The translations under genes were made by a program, and so were the position numbers. This document shows, piece after piece, positions 8,954 to 18,301 of a stretch of 56,711 bases of DNA. A model generated the notes under the pieces. The model did no database searches, had not been told where the DNA came from, and was given only the letters and a program-made list of their open reading frames with translations. The stretch's first letter is position 1. Each line of letters opens with the position of its first letter. Source of the DNA: Akkermansia muciniphila. GTDB lineage: Bacteria; Verrucomicrobiota; Verrucomicrobiia; Verrucomicrobiales; V1-33. The stretch spans positions 1 through 56,711 of the forward strand of contig CALQSQ010000028.1 in assembly GCA_943333275.1 (NCBI GenBank). Reading direction: 5' to 3'.

Positions 8954-9480
8954 AACCCCTGCTCTTCCTCCTCTTTGCTCTCGCGACAGCCGTCGCCGAC
9001 GAGGCCAGTTTCACGCATCGCGTGACCGGCCTGTTCTCTCCCGACCGCGAAACAGACTTGCGCGCGGCCACCGAAAAAGTGCCGGGCGTGAAACTTGTGA
9101 GCTTGGATTTCGCCCACGCCGAGGCCGTGTTTTCCTATGATCCGGCCGTCGCCTTCAAGGACACCAAGCCCGAGCAGATCGTGGAGCGGTTCAATGACCT
9201 GCTCCGCAACGCCACCCGCTCCACGTTCGGAATCGCCAAGCTCGATCCCACGCCCAAGGACAAACTTACCCGCGTGGAAATTCCCGTGGCCGGGATGGAT
9301 TGCAAAGCCTGCTGCCTCGCCGCTTACGAAGTTATTTACCAGATCAATGGTGTGACTGCGGCCACCGCCAGTTTCAAGGAAGGAATGCTCACCGCGCTCA
9401 TAGATTCCTCCAGAACCAATCGCGAGGCCCTGGAAACCGCTCTGAAAAACCGCAACGTAACCCTGAAGGCAAAACCATGA
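8950..9480 (+). CDS. Secreted HMA (heavy-metal-associated) domain protein
   Basis: A 176-residue protein with a signal peptide (about residues 1-17). The C-terminal half is an HMA ferredoxin-like domain with the metal-binding motif GMDCKAC (Cys118 and Cys121, followed by a third Cys122). The N-terminal half (about 20-90) has a similar strand-helix-strand-strand-helix pattern but lacks the cysteines, so it may be a degenerate HMA copy. The gene overlaps the cytochrome gene before it and the DUF1552 gene after it by 4 bp each, so all three are probably translated together. HMA domains carry Cu(I), Zn or Hg. Here a role in supplying or sensing metal for the neighbouring exported proteins is inferred. 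Confidence 0.85.
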   Translation: MKPLLFLLFALATAVADEASFTHRVTGLFSPDRETDLRAATEKVPGVKLVSLDFAHAEAVFSYDPAVAFKDTKPEQIVERFNDLLRNATRSTFGIAKLDPTPKDKLTRVEIPVAGMDCKACCLAAYEVIYQINGVTAATASFKEGMLTALIDSSRTNREALETALKNRNVTLKAKP

Positions 9481-10739
9481 ACTTCCCCCACATCAGCGAT
9501 CGCCCAGCCCTGGGTCGCCGCACGTTTCTCCAGGGAATAGGCACCACCATCGCGCTGCCGCTGCTTGAAGCCATGGCTCCGGCCTTTGTGAAGGCGGCGG
9601 ATGCCGCGGAGGTCCCACGCCGCATGGTGGCCATTGAAACAAACATGGGCATCATGCCGCAGTTCTTCTTTCCAGAAAAATCCGGCCGGGATTATGCGCT
9701 CAGCCCCTATCTGGAGCGGCTGAAGGACCACCGCGAGCATTTCACCGTCTTCTCCGGAGTCAGCCATCCGGGCGTGACGGGCGGTCACACCGCTGAGCGA
9801 TGCTTCCTCACCGGCACCCCGCATCCGGAGCGCGGCGGTTTTCGCAATGGCGTCTCGCTGGATCAGTTTGCGGCCGAGCAGGTTGGCAATCGCACGCGCT
9901 ACCCGTCGCTCGTCCTCGCCATGTCCAATGAGGGCTCCACGCTCAGCTACACGAGAAGCGGCGCGCCGATTCCGTCCGAACGCAGCCCGCGAAAATTGTT
10001 TGAGAAATTGTTCACCCAGGGAAATCCCGCAGAGGTCGAAGCCAACGTGGAGGCCCTGCGGCAGGGTCGCAGCATGCTGGACTTCGTGGGCGAACAATCG
10101 CGCCGCCTGAACCAGTCGCTCTCGAAATCCGACCAGGCCCGGATGGACGAATATTTAACCTCGGTGCGGGAATTGGAAAAGCGTCTGCACAGTTCCGAGG
10201 AATGGGAGCATCGGCCCAAGCCCGTCGTCACTGCCAAGGCCCCGGAGGACATCGAGGACGCGCGGGAATTTGTGGCCAAGACAAAGCTGATGTTTGACGT
10301 GATGAAGCTGGCGCTAGAAACCGACTCCACGCGCATCATTTCCCTTTTCATTGACACCACGGTCATTCACAACATCACCCACCACGGCAACCGCCCGGAG
10401 GCCATCGCCGAACTCCGCGGCAAGGAGGAGGCGCAGTTTGATGCCCTCGGAGGCTTCCTCGCCGCGCTCTCGGCAACCCGCGAGGAGAGCCAGACGCTGC
10501 TCGACCAAACCATGGTCCTCTACGGCACGCCCATGGGCAGCGCCAATTCCCACTCGAACGTCAACCTCCCCGTGCTCTTCGCAGGTGGCGGATTCAGGCA
10601 CGGCCAGCACCTGGCCTTCGACCAGGAGAACAACCACCCGCTCGCCACTCTTTACGTCTCCATGCTCCAGCGGCTGGGCCTTTCTTCCGACTCGTTTTCC
10701 AGCGGCAAAGGCACGATGCGGGGGCTGGAGATGGCCTGA
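9477..10739 (+). CDS. DUF1552 family Tat-exported protein
   Basis: A 420-residue protein. The ATG at 9477 overlaps the stop of the HMA gene and gives a clear twin-arginine signal, GRRTFLQGIGTTIALPLLEA. The body shows DUF1552 features such as FTVFSGVSHPGVTGGHTAERCFLTG and the C-terminal block with SNSHSNVNLPVLFAGGG. The family is distantly related in form to DUF1501 (alkaline-phosphatase-like) and is found mostly in PVC bacteria and Acidobacteria beside DUF1592-type cytochromes. Its biochemical function is not known. It ends this three-gene unit; a small predicted hairpin cluster follows at 10757-10801. Confidence 0.88.
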   Translation: MNFPHISDRPALGRRTFLQGIGTTIALPLLEAMAPAFVKAADAAEVPRRMVAIETNMGIMPQFFFPEKSGRDYALSPYLERLKDHREHFTVFSGVSHPGVTGGHTAERCFLTGTPHPERGGFRNGVSLDQFAAEQVGNRTRYPSLVLAMSNEGSTLSYTRSGAPIPSERSPRKLFEKLFTQGNPAEVEANVEALRQGRSMLDFVGEQSRRLNQSLSKSDQARMDEYLTSVRELEKRLHSSEEWEHRPKPVVTAKAPEDIEDAREFVAKTKLMFDVMKLALETDSTRIISLFIDTTVIHNITHHGNRPEAIAELRGKEEAQFDALGGFLAALSATREESQTLLDQTMVLYGTPMGSANSHSNVNLPVLFAGGGFRHGQHLAFDQENNHPLATLYVSMLQRLGLSSDSFSSGKGTMRGLEMA

Positions 10740-10756
10740 GGAAATCCGATTGAATG

Positions 10757-10801
10757 CCCGCCCTACGCAGGGATGTAGGATTCATCCCCACGGATGCGGG
10801 T
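10757..10801. other. Small three-way-junction inverted-repeat cluster
   Basis: CCCG (10757-10760) can pair with CGGG (10797-10800), enclosing two hairpins: CCTAC/GTAGG (10762-10766 with 10775-10779) and CATCC/GGATG (10783-10787 with 10792-10796). It sits just after the DUF1552 stop and before the next operon. It could end or process the transcript, or be a REP-type palindrome. Confidence 0.3.
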
Positions 10802-10957
10802 GATTTACTGGGAGCCAGCAGGAGCTTAACCCTTTAACTTTTGCGAACCAACTGCGCGTGCCCTGAACCCGCACCGCAGGCGATCACAGCGACTCCCTTC
10901 CTCCGAGGGGTATCGCCTCACCCCATTCCCCAACCCTTAACCGCCCAACCACGACGT

Positions 10958-12298
10958 ATGTTAAGAATCACCGGCTCCCAATCCTCCCGCTTCTGTGACG
11001 GGGTCTCGCGCCGTGGCTTCCTCCGAATGGGTGCCTTGGGTCTTGGTGGCCTCGGCTTGCCAGGCCTCCTCAAGGCCGAGTCCCAGCAGGGTGCCCCGGG
11101 GAAGAAATCCATCATCATGATTTTCCTGCCGGGCGGCCCCCCTCATCAGGACATGTGGGATTTGAAAATGAATGCCCCAGCGGAAATTCGCGGGGAATTC
11201 CGTCCCATCAAAACGAAGGTTCCGGGAATTGAAATTTGTGAGCTGTTTCCAAAAATGGCGGCGATGATGGATAAATTCAGCATCATTCGCAGCATCGTCG
11301 GTAGCACCGGCCAGCACGCGGCGGATCAATGCCTGACCGGACGTCCTACTCAAAATGCACCCGCAGGTGGCTGGCCGAGCATTGGTGCCATCATGTCGCG
11401 CATGCAGGGAGCGGGGGCGCCCGGGGTGCCGTCGTTCGTCGGGCTTTCCCCAAAGATGGGGCACATGCCTTGGGCGGATCCTGGAAAATGTGGATTTTTG
11501 GGTCCGTCTCATTCACCCTTCCAACCCAATGGTGGTGGAGCGGGCGATCTGACGCTGAACAATATTTCCCTGGATCGACTGAATGATCGCAAATCGCTGC
11601 TCACGAGTTTCGATACCCTGCGCCGGGACGTGGACGCTTCCGGCATGATGAACGCCATGGATGCCTTCCAGCAGCAGGCCATGGGAGTGCTCACCTCCAG
11701 CCGCCTGGCCGAGGCACTGAATCTCGATAAGGAGGACAAGGACGTGCGCGCCCGCTATGGTGGCGGGACCATGAAATGCCGCGATGACGGAGGCCCGGAG
11801 TGCCCGGAACAATTCCTCATGGCCCGACGGTTGGTGGAAGCCGGGGTCCGCTGCGTGACGCTGGGCTTCAACCGCTGGGACTGGCATGGCCAAAATTTCA
11901 AACAGGCCCGCGCCGTCTTTCCGCAACTCGACAATGGACTCACGGCGCTCGTTGAAGACCTGCACGCGTCCGGTTTGGATAAGGAGGTGAGCGTCGTGGT
12001 CTGGGGTGAATTTGGCCGCACGCCGCAGGTCAACAAGGATGCCGGGCGCGACCATTGGCCGCGCGTTTCCTGCGCGGCGCTGGCTTGCGGTGGTCTGCGC
12101 CATGGCCAGGTCATTGGCTCGACGGACCGCCTAGGAGGTGAGGCCATGGAGCGACCCGTCGATTTCCAGGAGGTCTTCGCCACGCTTTATCATTCCGCCG
12201 GTCTCGATACCAAAACCGCCACCATCAACGATCTCAACGGCCGTCCACGCTACCTGGTGGATGAGCAGTTCAAACCCATGCCGGAATTGATCGGGTAA
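10958..12298 (+). CDS. DUF1501 family secreted protein (tandem copy 1)
   Basis: A 446-residue protein starting at the ATG at 10958, which yields the Tat-type signal SRRGFLRMGALGLGGLGLPG. It contains [44 protein letters not shown] and GRDHWPRVSC, all typical of DUF1501 (alkaline phosphatase/sulfatase-like fold). It is closely similar over its whole length to the next gene, 8 bp downstream, so the pair probably arose by tandem duplication. This gene begins the 10-kb operon that carries the DUF1549/DUF1553 cytochrome. The frame is open upstream to 10841, but that segment precedes the export signal and is not family-like. Confidence 0.9.
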   Translation: MLRITGSQSSRFCDGVSRRGFLRMGALGLGGLGLPGLLKAESQQGAPGKKSIIMIFLPGGPPHQDMWDLKMNAPAEIRGEFRPIKTKVPGIEICELFPKMAAMMDKFSIIRSIVGSTGQHAADQCLTGRPTQNAPAGGWPSIGAIMSRMQGAGAPGVPSFVGLSPKMGHMPWADPGKCGFLGPSHSPFQPNGGGAGDLTLNNISLDRLNDRKSLLTSFDTLRRDVDASGMMNAMDAFQQQAMGVLTSSRLAEALNLDKEDKDVRARYGGGTMKCRDDGGPECPEQFLMARRLVEAGVRCVTLGFNRWDWHGQNFKQARAVFPQLDNGLTALVEDLHASGLDKEVSVVVWGEFGRTPQVNKDAGRDHWPRVSCAALACGGLRHGQVIGSTDRLGGEAMERPVDFQEVFATLYHSAGLDTKTATINDLNGRPRYLVDEQFKPMPELIG

Positions 12299-12306
12299 TA
12301 CAAATC

Positions 12307-13641
12307 ATGCTCACCCTTCGCTCCCAGCAACACTCCGGTTCCTTCTGTGACGGCCTCTCGCGCCGCTCCTTCCTGCGGATCGGGGGCCTGGGTGGGTTGA
12401 GCTTGCCCGGCCTGCTGCGCGCTGAATCAGAGCAGGGACTCGGAAAATCCAACAAGGCGCTGATTCTGGTTTACCTGCCGGGCGGCCCGCCGCATCAGGA
12501 CATGTTCGATTTGAAAATGGACGCGCCATCGGAAATCCGCGGAGAGTTCTCACCCATCCGCACGAATGTGCCCGGCATTCAAATCTGTGAACACCTGCCG
12601 CGCATGGCCAGGATGGCCGACAAGTTTGCGTTCGTGCGCAGCGTGGTGGGAGCCAAGGACCGGCACGAATCCTTCCAATGCGTCACGGGTCGTTTGAATG
12701 ACAACGTGCCGCCGGGTGGATGGCCGGAGATCGGCAGCGTCGTTTCCAAACTCCAGGGCGGTGGTCCCGCCGTCCCCAGCTATGTGAACCTTTCGCCCCG
12801 CATGCAACACACGCCCTACAATCAGGGCAGGACAAGTTTCCTGGGCGTGGCGCACGCGCCATTCATGCCCATGGGCAGCGTAAAGGACGACATGACACTC
12901 AATGGGGTGTCACTGGAAAGACTCGCGGATCGTCGTTCGTTGCTGACCTCTTTCGATACCTTCCGGCGCGAGGCCGACTCCTCGGGCTCCATGAATGGCG
13001 TGGATGCCTTCACGGAGCAGGCATTCGATATCCTTACCTCCTCCCGCCTGCTCAAGGCGCTGGACATTTCCAACGAGGACCCAAAGTTGCTCGAGCGCTA
13101 CGGAAAGGGCACGGACAAAATTCAGGGCGATGCCGCGCCACGGCTCAACGAGCAGTTCGTGCTCGCCCGCAGGCTCGTGGAAGCAGGAGTGCGTGTCGTG
13201 ACCATCAGCTACAGCTTCTGGGACTGGCATGGCGATAATTTTAAAATCGCGAAACAAAATCTCCCGGATTTCGATCAGGCCATCACCGCGCTGGTGCAGG
13301 ACCTGCACGATCGCGGCCTGGCCCAGGATGTTTCCGTGCTGGCGTGGGGCGAGTTCGGCCGCACGCCGCGTATCAATCCCAAGGGAGGTCGCGACCACTG
13401 GCCGAATGTTTCGTGCGCGCTGCTCGCTGGTGGCGGCATGCGGACCGGCCAGGTCATTGGTGCCACGGATCGCATCGGCGGTGAAGCCTCCGAACGGCCG
13501 GTGCATTTCCAGGAAATTTTTGCAACCATGTACAGTAACCTCGGCATCAACCCGAACACCACCACCGTGCCCGATCTGACCGGGCGCCCTCACTATCTGG
13601 TGGATGGTCAATTTCAACCCATGAAGGAAGTCATCGCATGA
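12307..13641 (+). CDS. DUF1501 family secreted protein (tandem copy 2)
   Basis: A 444-residue paralogue of the preceding protein with a Tat-type signal SRRSFLRIGGLGGLSLPG. Shared landmarks are LPGGPPHQDMFDLK, the [15 protein letters not shown] block, LAWGEFGRTPRINPKGGRDHW and the end motif GRPHYLVDGQFQPM. The stop overlaps the start of the DUF1549/DUF1553 gene by 4 bp. Pairing of DUF1501 with DUF1549/DUF1553 proteins is a common arrangement in Planctomycetes and Verrucomicrobia and suggests a joint exported complex. The substrate is unknown. Confidence 0.9.
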   Translation: MLTLRSQQHSGSFCDGLSRRSFLRIGGLGGLSLPGLLRAESEQGLGKSNKALILVYLPGGPPHQDMFDLKMDAPSEIRGEFSPIRTNVPGIQICEHLPRMARMADKFAFVRSVVGAKDRHESFQCVTGRLNDNVPPGGWPEIGSVVSKLQGGGPAVPSYVNLSPRMQHTPYNQGRTSFLGVAHAPFMPMGSVKDDMTLNGVSLERLADRRSLLTSFDTFRREADSSGSMNGVDAFTEQAFDILTSSRLLKALDISNEDPKLLERYGKGTDKIQGDAAPRLNEQFVLARRLVEAGVRVVTISYSFWDWHGDNFKIAKQNLPDFDQAITALVQDLHDRGLAQDVSVLAWGEFGRTPRINPKGGRDHWPNVSCALLAGGGMRTGQVIGATDRIGGEASERPVHFQEIFATMYSNLGINPNTTTVPDLTGRPHYLVDGQFQPMKEVIA

Positions 13642-16067
13642 AACCACTATTCACTTCACTGCCCCTCGTATTCTGCGGCCTGGCCTCTGCCTCCAGCCTC
13701 CAGATTCACAATGGCGCACCCGCCGGCCAGCCCGGCGTCCTCGCGGGCCGCGATGCCGCACTGCAGATTCTCGTAACGTCAACGGATGAAAATGGCCGCC
13801 AGCACGATGCCACGCGTGAGGTCACATGGAAGATTGAGCCAGAGGGACTCGTCACCCTCTCCCCAGCCGGTCGGGCGCTACCCTTGCAGGATGGCACCGT
13901 GATGCTCACCGCCACCGGAAAGGATGGCGCTGTCGCCTCAACCTCCCTCACCATTAAGAACGCGGCGAAGAATCGCGATCTCCATTTCAAAAATGACATC
14001 GTTCCGGTCTTCACGAAATATGGCTGCAATGGCGGCGGGTGTCATGGCAAGAGCGAGGGACAGAATGGATTCAAACTCTCCCTGCTGGGCTTCGAACCAG
14101 CGGAAGATTTCGAACATCTGGTCAATGAATCCCGTGGCCGGCGGTTGTTCCCGGCAGCCCCGGAAAGCAGTTTGCTGCTGTTAAAATCAACCGGTGAGAT
14201 GCCGCACGGCGGAGGATCACGCATGGAACGTGGTTCCCCGGATTATCAATCCATCGTCCGCTGGATGGAACAGGGCATGCCTAAGGGCGATCCTGCCGCT
14301 CCAGTCCCTGTGAGCCTCACCGTGACTCCTGGGGAACGATTGCTCGCTCCTGATTCCGATCAGCAACTGCAGGTCATCGCCCAGTATTCCGATGGTTCCT
14401 GGCAGGATGTGACCACGCTGGTGCAATACGACAGCGGCGCGAAGGAAATGGCCACTGTGACGCCTGCAGGCTTGGTCCGCACCGCTCAGCAACCCGGCGA
14501 TGCGGCCGTGATGATTCGCTTCATGGAAATGGTCAGCGTCTTCCGCGCCACCATTCCGCTGGGTGCCCCGCTCGGCGAATTTCCTTCGGAAAAAAATTAC
14601 ATCGACACCAACGTCTTCACCAAGCTCCGCACCCTCGGACTTCCTCCATCCGGTCTTTGTGACGACGCCACGTTCCTTCGCCGCGCCACCATTGACATTA
14701 CCGGACGCCTGCCCAGGCCTGCGGAAGTCGCAGCCTTCGCTGCCGACACATCGCCAGAAAAGCGCGCGGCGCTCGTGGACCGCCTCCTCGCGACTCCTGA
14801 CTATGCGGAATATTTCGCCTCCAAATGGGCCTCGCTGCTGCGCAACAAACGCGCTGACCGCCCCGCCTATGGCACGCAGGTATTCTATTCCTGGATCAGA
14901 GATAACCTCAACCAAAACCGCCCCTTCAGTGAAATGGCCAGCGGCATCCTTAATGCTTCAGGCAGCGTCATCACTTCACCACCTGCCGCTTGGTATCGGG
15001 CAGTGCAGAAGCCGCAGGATGAAATGCAGGATATTGCGCAGATCTTCTGCGGACAGCGATTGCAGTGCGCCCAGTGCCATCACCATCCCTATGAAAAGTG
15101 GAGCCAGCAGGACTATTTCGGATTCTCCGCCTTCTTCTCCACGGTCGCGCGCAAGGCGTCCGATCAACCTGCCGAAGAGGCGGTCTTCCACCAGCCCGGC
15201 GTAGCCTCCGCCCAGAATCCCCGCACCGGCCAGCCAGTGAAACCCACCCCGCTGGGCGGCACCACTCTGGCACTTGAACCACAGGACGATCCACGCGCCC
15301 CTCTGGCCACTTGGCTCACCGCGCCCGGCAATCCTTTCTTTGCACGCATGTTCGCCAACCGTTACTGGAAACATTTCTTCAGCCGCGCGCTGGTGGAGCC
15401 CGAGGACGACATGCGTGTCACCAACCCACCGGTGAATCCCGCCCTGCTCGATGCATTGGCGGCGGATTTCACCAAGAGCGGATTCAACATGAAGGCCTTC
15501 ATCCGCACGATCTGCACCAGCTCCACTTACCAGCTCTCCAGCCTTCCCAACGAATATAACGCGAAGGACCGCCAGAATTTCAGCCGCTTCTACCCGCGCC
15601 GCTTGCAGGCGGAAGTCCTGCTGGATTCAATCGATAACGTCACCGGCCTCAACTCGCGCTTCCCCGGCCAGCCCGTCGAGCGCCGCGCCGTGGGCCTCCC
15701 GGACGACAGCTTCAATGCCGGGAATTATTTCCTCACCGTCTTCGGTCGCCCCGAAAACTCAAGCGCTTGCGAGTGCGAACGCACGCAGGACAGCAGCCTG
15801 GCGCAGAGCCTGCATTTGCTGAATTCCAAAGGAATCCAAGAGAAATTAACCGCCCCGGCCAGCCGCGCCGCGCAGCTCGCCAAGGACCCACAGCCCATGG
15901 AGGAACGCATCAAACAACTCTTCGTCATGGCCTATTCGCGACCACCCGAGGCCTCAGAGGGCGCCAAGGCACTTGAGTACGTGACTCATAAAAATGGCGA
16001 GCAGGTGGCATGGGAGGACATGGTCTGGGCGCTTCTCAACACCAAGGAGTTTCTCTTCAATCACTGA
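13638..16067 (+). CDS. DUF1549/DUF1553 exported cytochrome-like protein with Ig-like domain
   Basis: An 809-residue protein with a signal peptide (about residues 1-19). An Ig-like (BIG2-type) domain lies at about 25-110. Then comes the planctomycete motif GCNGGGCHGKSEGQNGFKLS (CX4CH), a second beta-sandwich region (about 225-305), DUF1549 (about 320-520) with a canonical CAQCHHHP haem motif, and DUF1553 (about 545-790). The two Cys-His motifs indicate covalent haem. It overlaps the upstream DUF1501 gene and is followed 8 bp later by a PPC-domain gene, so it is the centre of the operon. It is probably periplasmic or surface-exposed; the electron donor or acceptor cannot be named. Confidence 0.9.
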   Translation: MKPLFTSLPLVFCGLASASSLQIHNGAPAGQPGVLAGRDAALQILVTSTDENGRQHDATREVTWKIEPEGLVTLSPAGRALPLQDGTVMLTATGKDGAVASTSLTIKNAAKNRDLHFKNDIVPVFTKYGCNGGGCHGKSEGQNGFKLSLLGFEPAEDFEHLVNESRGRRLFPAAPESSLLLLKSTGEMPHGGGSRMERGSPDYQSIVRWMEQGMPKGDPAAPVPVSLTVTPGERLLAPDSDQQLQVIAQYSDGSWQDVTTLVQYDSGAKEMATVTPAGLVRTAQQPGDAAVMIRFMEMVSVFRATIPLGAPLGEFPSEKNYIDTNVFTKLRTLGLPPSGLCDDATFLRRATIDITGRLPRPAEVAAFAADTSPEKRAALVDRLLATPDYAEYFASKWASLLRNKRADRPAYGTQVFYSWIRDNLNQNRPFSEMASGILNASGSVITSPPAAWYRAVQKPQDEMQDIAQIFCGQRLQCAQCHHHPYEKWSQQDYFGFSAFFSTVARKASDQPAEEAVFHQPGVASAQNPRTGQPVKPTPLGGTTLALEPQDDPRAPLATWLTAPGNPFFARMFANRYWKHFFSRALVEPEDDMRVTNPPVNPALLDALAADFTKSGFNMKAFIRTICTSSTYQLSSLPNEYNAKDRQNFSRFYPRRLQAEVLLDSIDNVTGLNSRFPGQPVERRAVGLPDDSFNAGNYFLTVFGRPENSSACECERTQDSSLAQSLHLLNSKGIQEKLTAPASRAAQLAKDPQPMEERIKQLFVMAYSRPPEASEGAKALEYVTHKNGEQVAWEDMVWALLNTKEFLFNH

Positions 16068-16075
16068 TCACCATC

Positions 16076-18301
16076 ATGCTGAAATGTTCCATCACCGCCA
16101 TCATCCTGGTTCAAGTTTCGGCGCTGGCGCAACTGCCCACGGCTCGGATCGATTCTGCGTTTCCTCCCGGCCTCAAGGCTGGAACTGAGGCGGAACTCAG
16201 CCTGCAGGGAACGGATCTCGAGGACGCCGACCGTCTGCTTTTCAACGATGCCGGCCTGACCGCCGTGCATGGTGAAGGACCAAAATTCAAAGTCACCGCC
16301 AGTGCCGCGATGGCTCCTGGGCTTTACGAAATGCGCGTGGGAGGACGCTTCGGTATTTCCTCATCGCGTTTAATCGCTGTCGGTTCCCTGCCGGAAATGA
16401 TTGATACTCCGGACAATGCCTCGATTGAAAAAGCCCTCGCGGTCACCCCTCCCGTCACCATAAACGGAACCGCTGGCAACGATGCTGCGGACTATTTTAA
16501 ATTTTTCGCCACCAAGGGTCAGCCGCTCACGCTGGTCTGCGCCGCCCAGCGTATCGACTCCTCATTCAATGCCGTGCTCAGCGTGCTCGACCCCGCCGGG
16601 CACGAACTGGCCACCGCCCACCGCACCACCGGCAATGACACCACGATTGAATTCACGCCGCCTCAGGATGGCGAGTTCATTGCGAAACTCCACGATGTCG
16701 TCTGGCAGACTGGCCCCACCAGCATTTACCGCCTGACGATTGCGCCATCGGGAACCGCCGGTGCGGAGGGCACCGCGACCATTCCCTTGTCGGGTTCCAT
16801 CTGCGATTGGCTGCCCGCTGCTCCGCTCACGGAATTAAAGGATCCTGCGAAAATCCTCGCCCTGCCCACCGTCGTTGCCTCCACCAGCCCGCAGGAAACA
16901 TTGGAATTTACAGCCGACAAAAACCGCCGGGTGATGGTCGACCTCCTGAGCCATCGCCTCGGCCACCCTTCCGACTGGCTGCTGCAGGTGTTTAAAATTT
17001 CGCGCGATGACAAGGGCCAGGAGAAGAGTGAGAAAATCGCAGAGTTCGATGACACCGCCGCTCCGGCCGGCGCAGAATCCTTCCAGCTCGCCAGCCGCGA
17101 TCCCTCCGGTGGCTTTGATTGCGTGGAGAACACCCTATACAGAATTAAACTCTCCGATCGATTCAAAACCCAGAAGCCATGGCGACTGGTCCTGCGGGAC
17201 CCCCTACCCAGCTTCAACCTCGTGGCCTTTTGGACGAGTCCCGCCACCCGCGCCGCTGTTGTGCAACGCTGGACTCCTTTCCTGCGCATCGGCGGTAGCG
17301 CCCTGCTGCAGGTGGCCGTAGTGCGCCGCGATGGCTTCGATGGTCCCATCAATCTGCATATAGATGGACTCCCCGCTGGGGTCAGTTCCAGTGATGTGGC
17401 GCTGCCCACCAGCGTCTCCGTGGCCTCGATCATTGTGCAAGCCTCGCCCGATGCCAAATCCTGGAACGGCCCCATTCAGATCACAGGAACCTCCGGTGAG
17501 ACCAAGGCCACCGCTCGCGAGGCAGTCCCGCGTTGGAGCGTGGCCAACAGCGCTGCCGAACGTCTCGAACTTCGCCTCGGCATCGGCGGTGTGATGCTTG
17601 CTGTTACGGAAGCGGAAACCACGCCCCTGCTCATCGAACCCGCCGAACAAAAAGTTTACGAAACGGCCATGGCCGGCACCATCGAAGTCCCGGTGAAATT
17701 CACCCGCAATCCGGGCCACAAGGGATTCAAGGGCGAATGGGAATCGGTGCTCATGGGCCTGCCCGGCCTTCGCCAGGCCCCCGTCGTCAAGCCGGCCGGA
17801 GATGCCGCCGAGGCCAAGCTGGTGCTTGATTTCAAGCGCAAGGATGGCAATGCCTTCACGCCCGGAACCTGGTCTTTCTATGCCTCCGCTCGCGGAACCA
17901 TCAGCTGGCAACCTGTCGAAAAGGATCCCGCCAAAGACTTCGTCGAGGCCGTTTATTCGCATCCAATCCAAGTGAAACTCGAAGCTTCACCCGTGCTCCT
18001 CACCGCCCCGCCCTCCATCACCGTGGCACCTGGTGCCAAAGCCGAAGTCCCATTGAAGCTGGAACGCCGTTACGGCTTTGCCGAGGCCGTTACCATCGAA
18101 CTGGCCGCCCCCGCCGGCATCAAGGGCCTGGCCGCCGCCAAGCTGACCATCCCCAAAGAGGCTGCCGAGGCCAAACTCATCATCGAAACCACCACCGACG
18201 CCCCGCAGGCCATCCACACCTGCACGCTCAATGCCAAGTGCACTTGGAACGGCGAGGAAATCCCCTGGAGCATCCAACTCAACGTGGAAATTAAACCATG
18301 A
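16076..18301 (+). CDS. Exported PPC-domain beta-rich protein
   Basis: A 741-residue protein; the ATG at 16076 gives a signal peptide (MLKCSITAIILVQVSALAQ). An Ig-like segment is followed by a bacterial pre-peptidase C-terminal (PPC) type domain (GNDAADYFKFFATKGQPLTL through FIAKLHDVVWQ, about residues 130-225), then further beta-sandwich repeats up to the C-terminus. No haem motif or protease active site is visible. Such proteins often sit beside DUF1501 and DUF1549/1553 genes in PVC bacteria and probably serve as adhesive or structural parts of a surface assembly. The stop overlaps the next start by 4 bp. Confidence 0.8.
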   Translation: MLKCSITAIILVQVSALAQLPTARIDSAFPPGLKAGTEAELSLQGTDLEDADRLLFNDAGLTAVHGEGPKFKVTASAAMAPGLYEMRVGGRFGISSSRLIAVGSLPEMIDTPDNASIEKALAVTPPVTINGTAGNDAADYFKFFATKGQPLTLVCAAQRIDSSFNAVLSVLDPAGHELATAHRTTGNDTTIEFTPPQDGEFIAKLHDVVWQTGPTSIYRLTIAPSGTAGAEGTATIPLSGSICDWLPAAPLTELKDPAKILALPTVVASTSPQETLEFTADKNRRVMVDLLSHRLGHPSDWLLQVFKISRDDKGQEKSEKIAEFDDTAAPAGAESFQLASRDPSGGFDCVENTLYRIKLSDRFKTQKPWRLVLRDPLPSFNLVAFWTSPATRAAVVQRWTPFLRIGGSALLQVAVVRRDGFDGPINLHIDGLPAGVSSSDVALPTSVSVASIIVQASPDAKSWNGPIQITGTSGETKATAREAVPRWSVANSAAERLELRLGIGGVMLAVTEAETTPLLIEPAEQKVYETAMAGTIEVPVKFTRNPGHKGFKGEWESVLMGLPGLRQAPVVKPAGDAAEAKLVLDFKRKDGNAFTPGTWSFYASARGTISWQPVEKDPAKDFVEAVYSHPIQVKLEASPVLLTAPPSITVAPGAKAEVPLKLERRYGFAEAVTIELAAPAGIKGLAAAKLTIPKEAAEAKLIIETTTDAPQAIHTCTLNAKCTWNGEEIPWSIQLNVEIKP

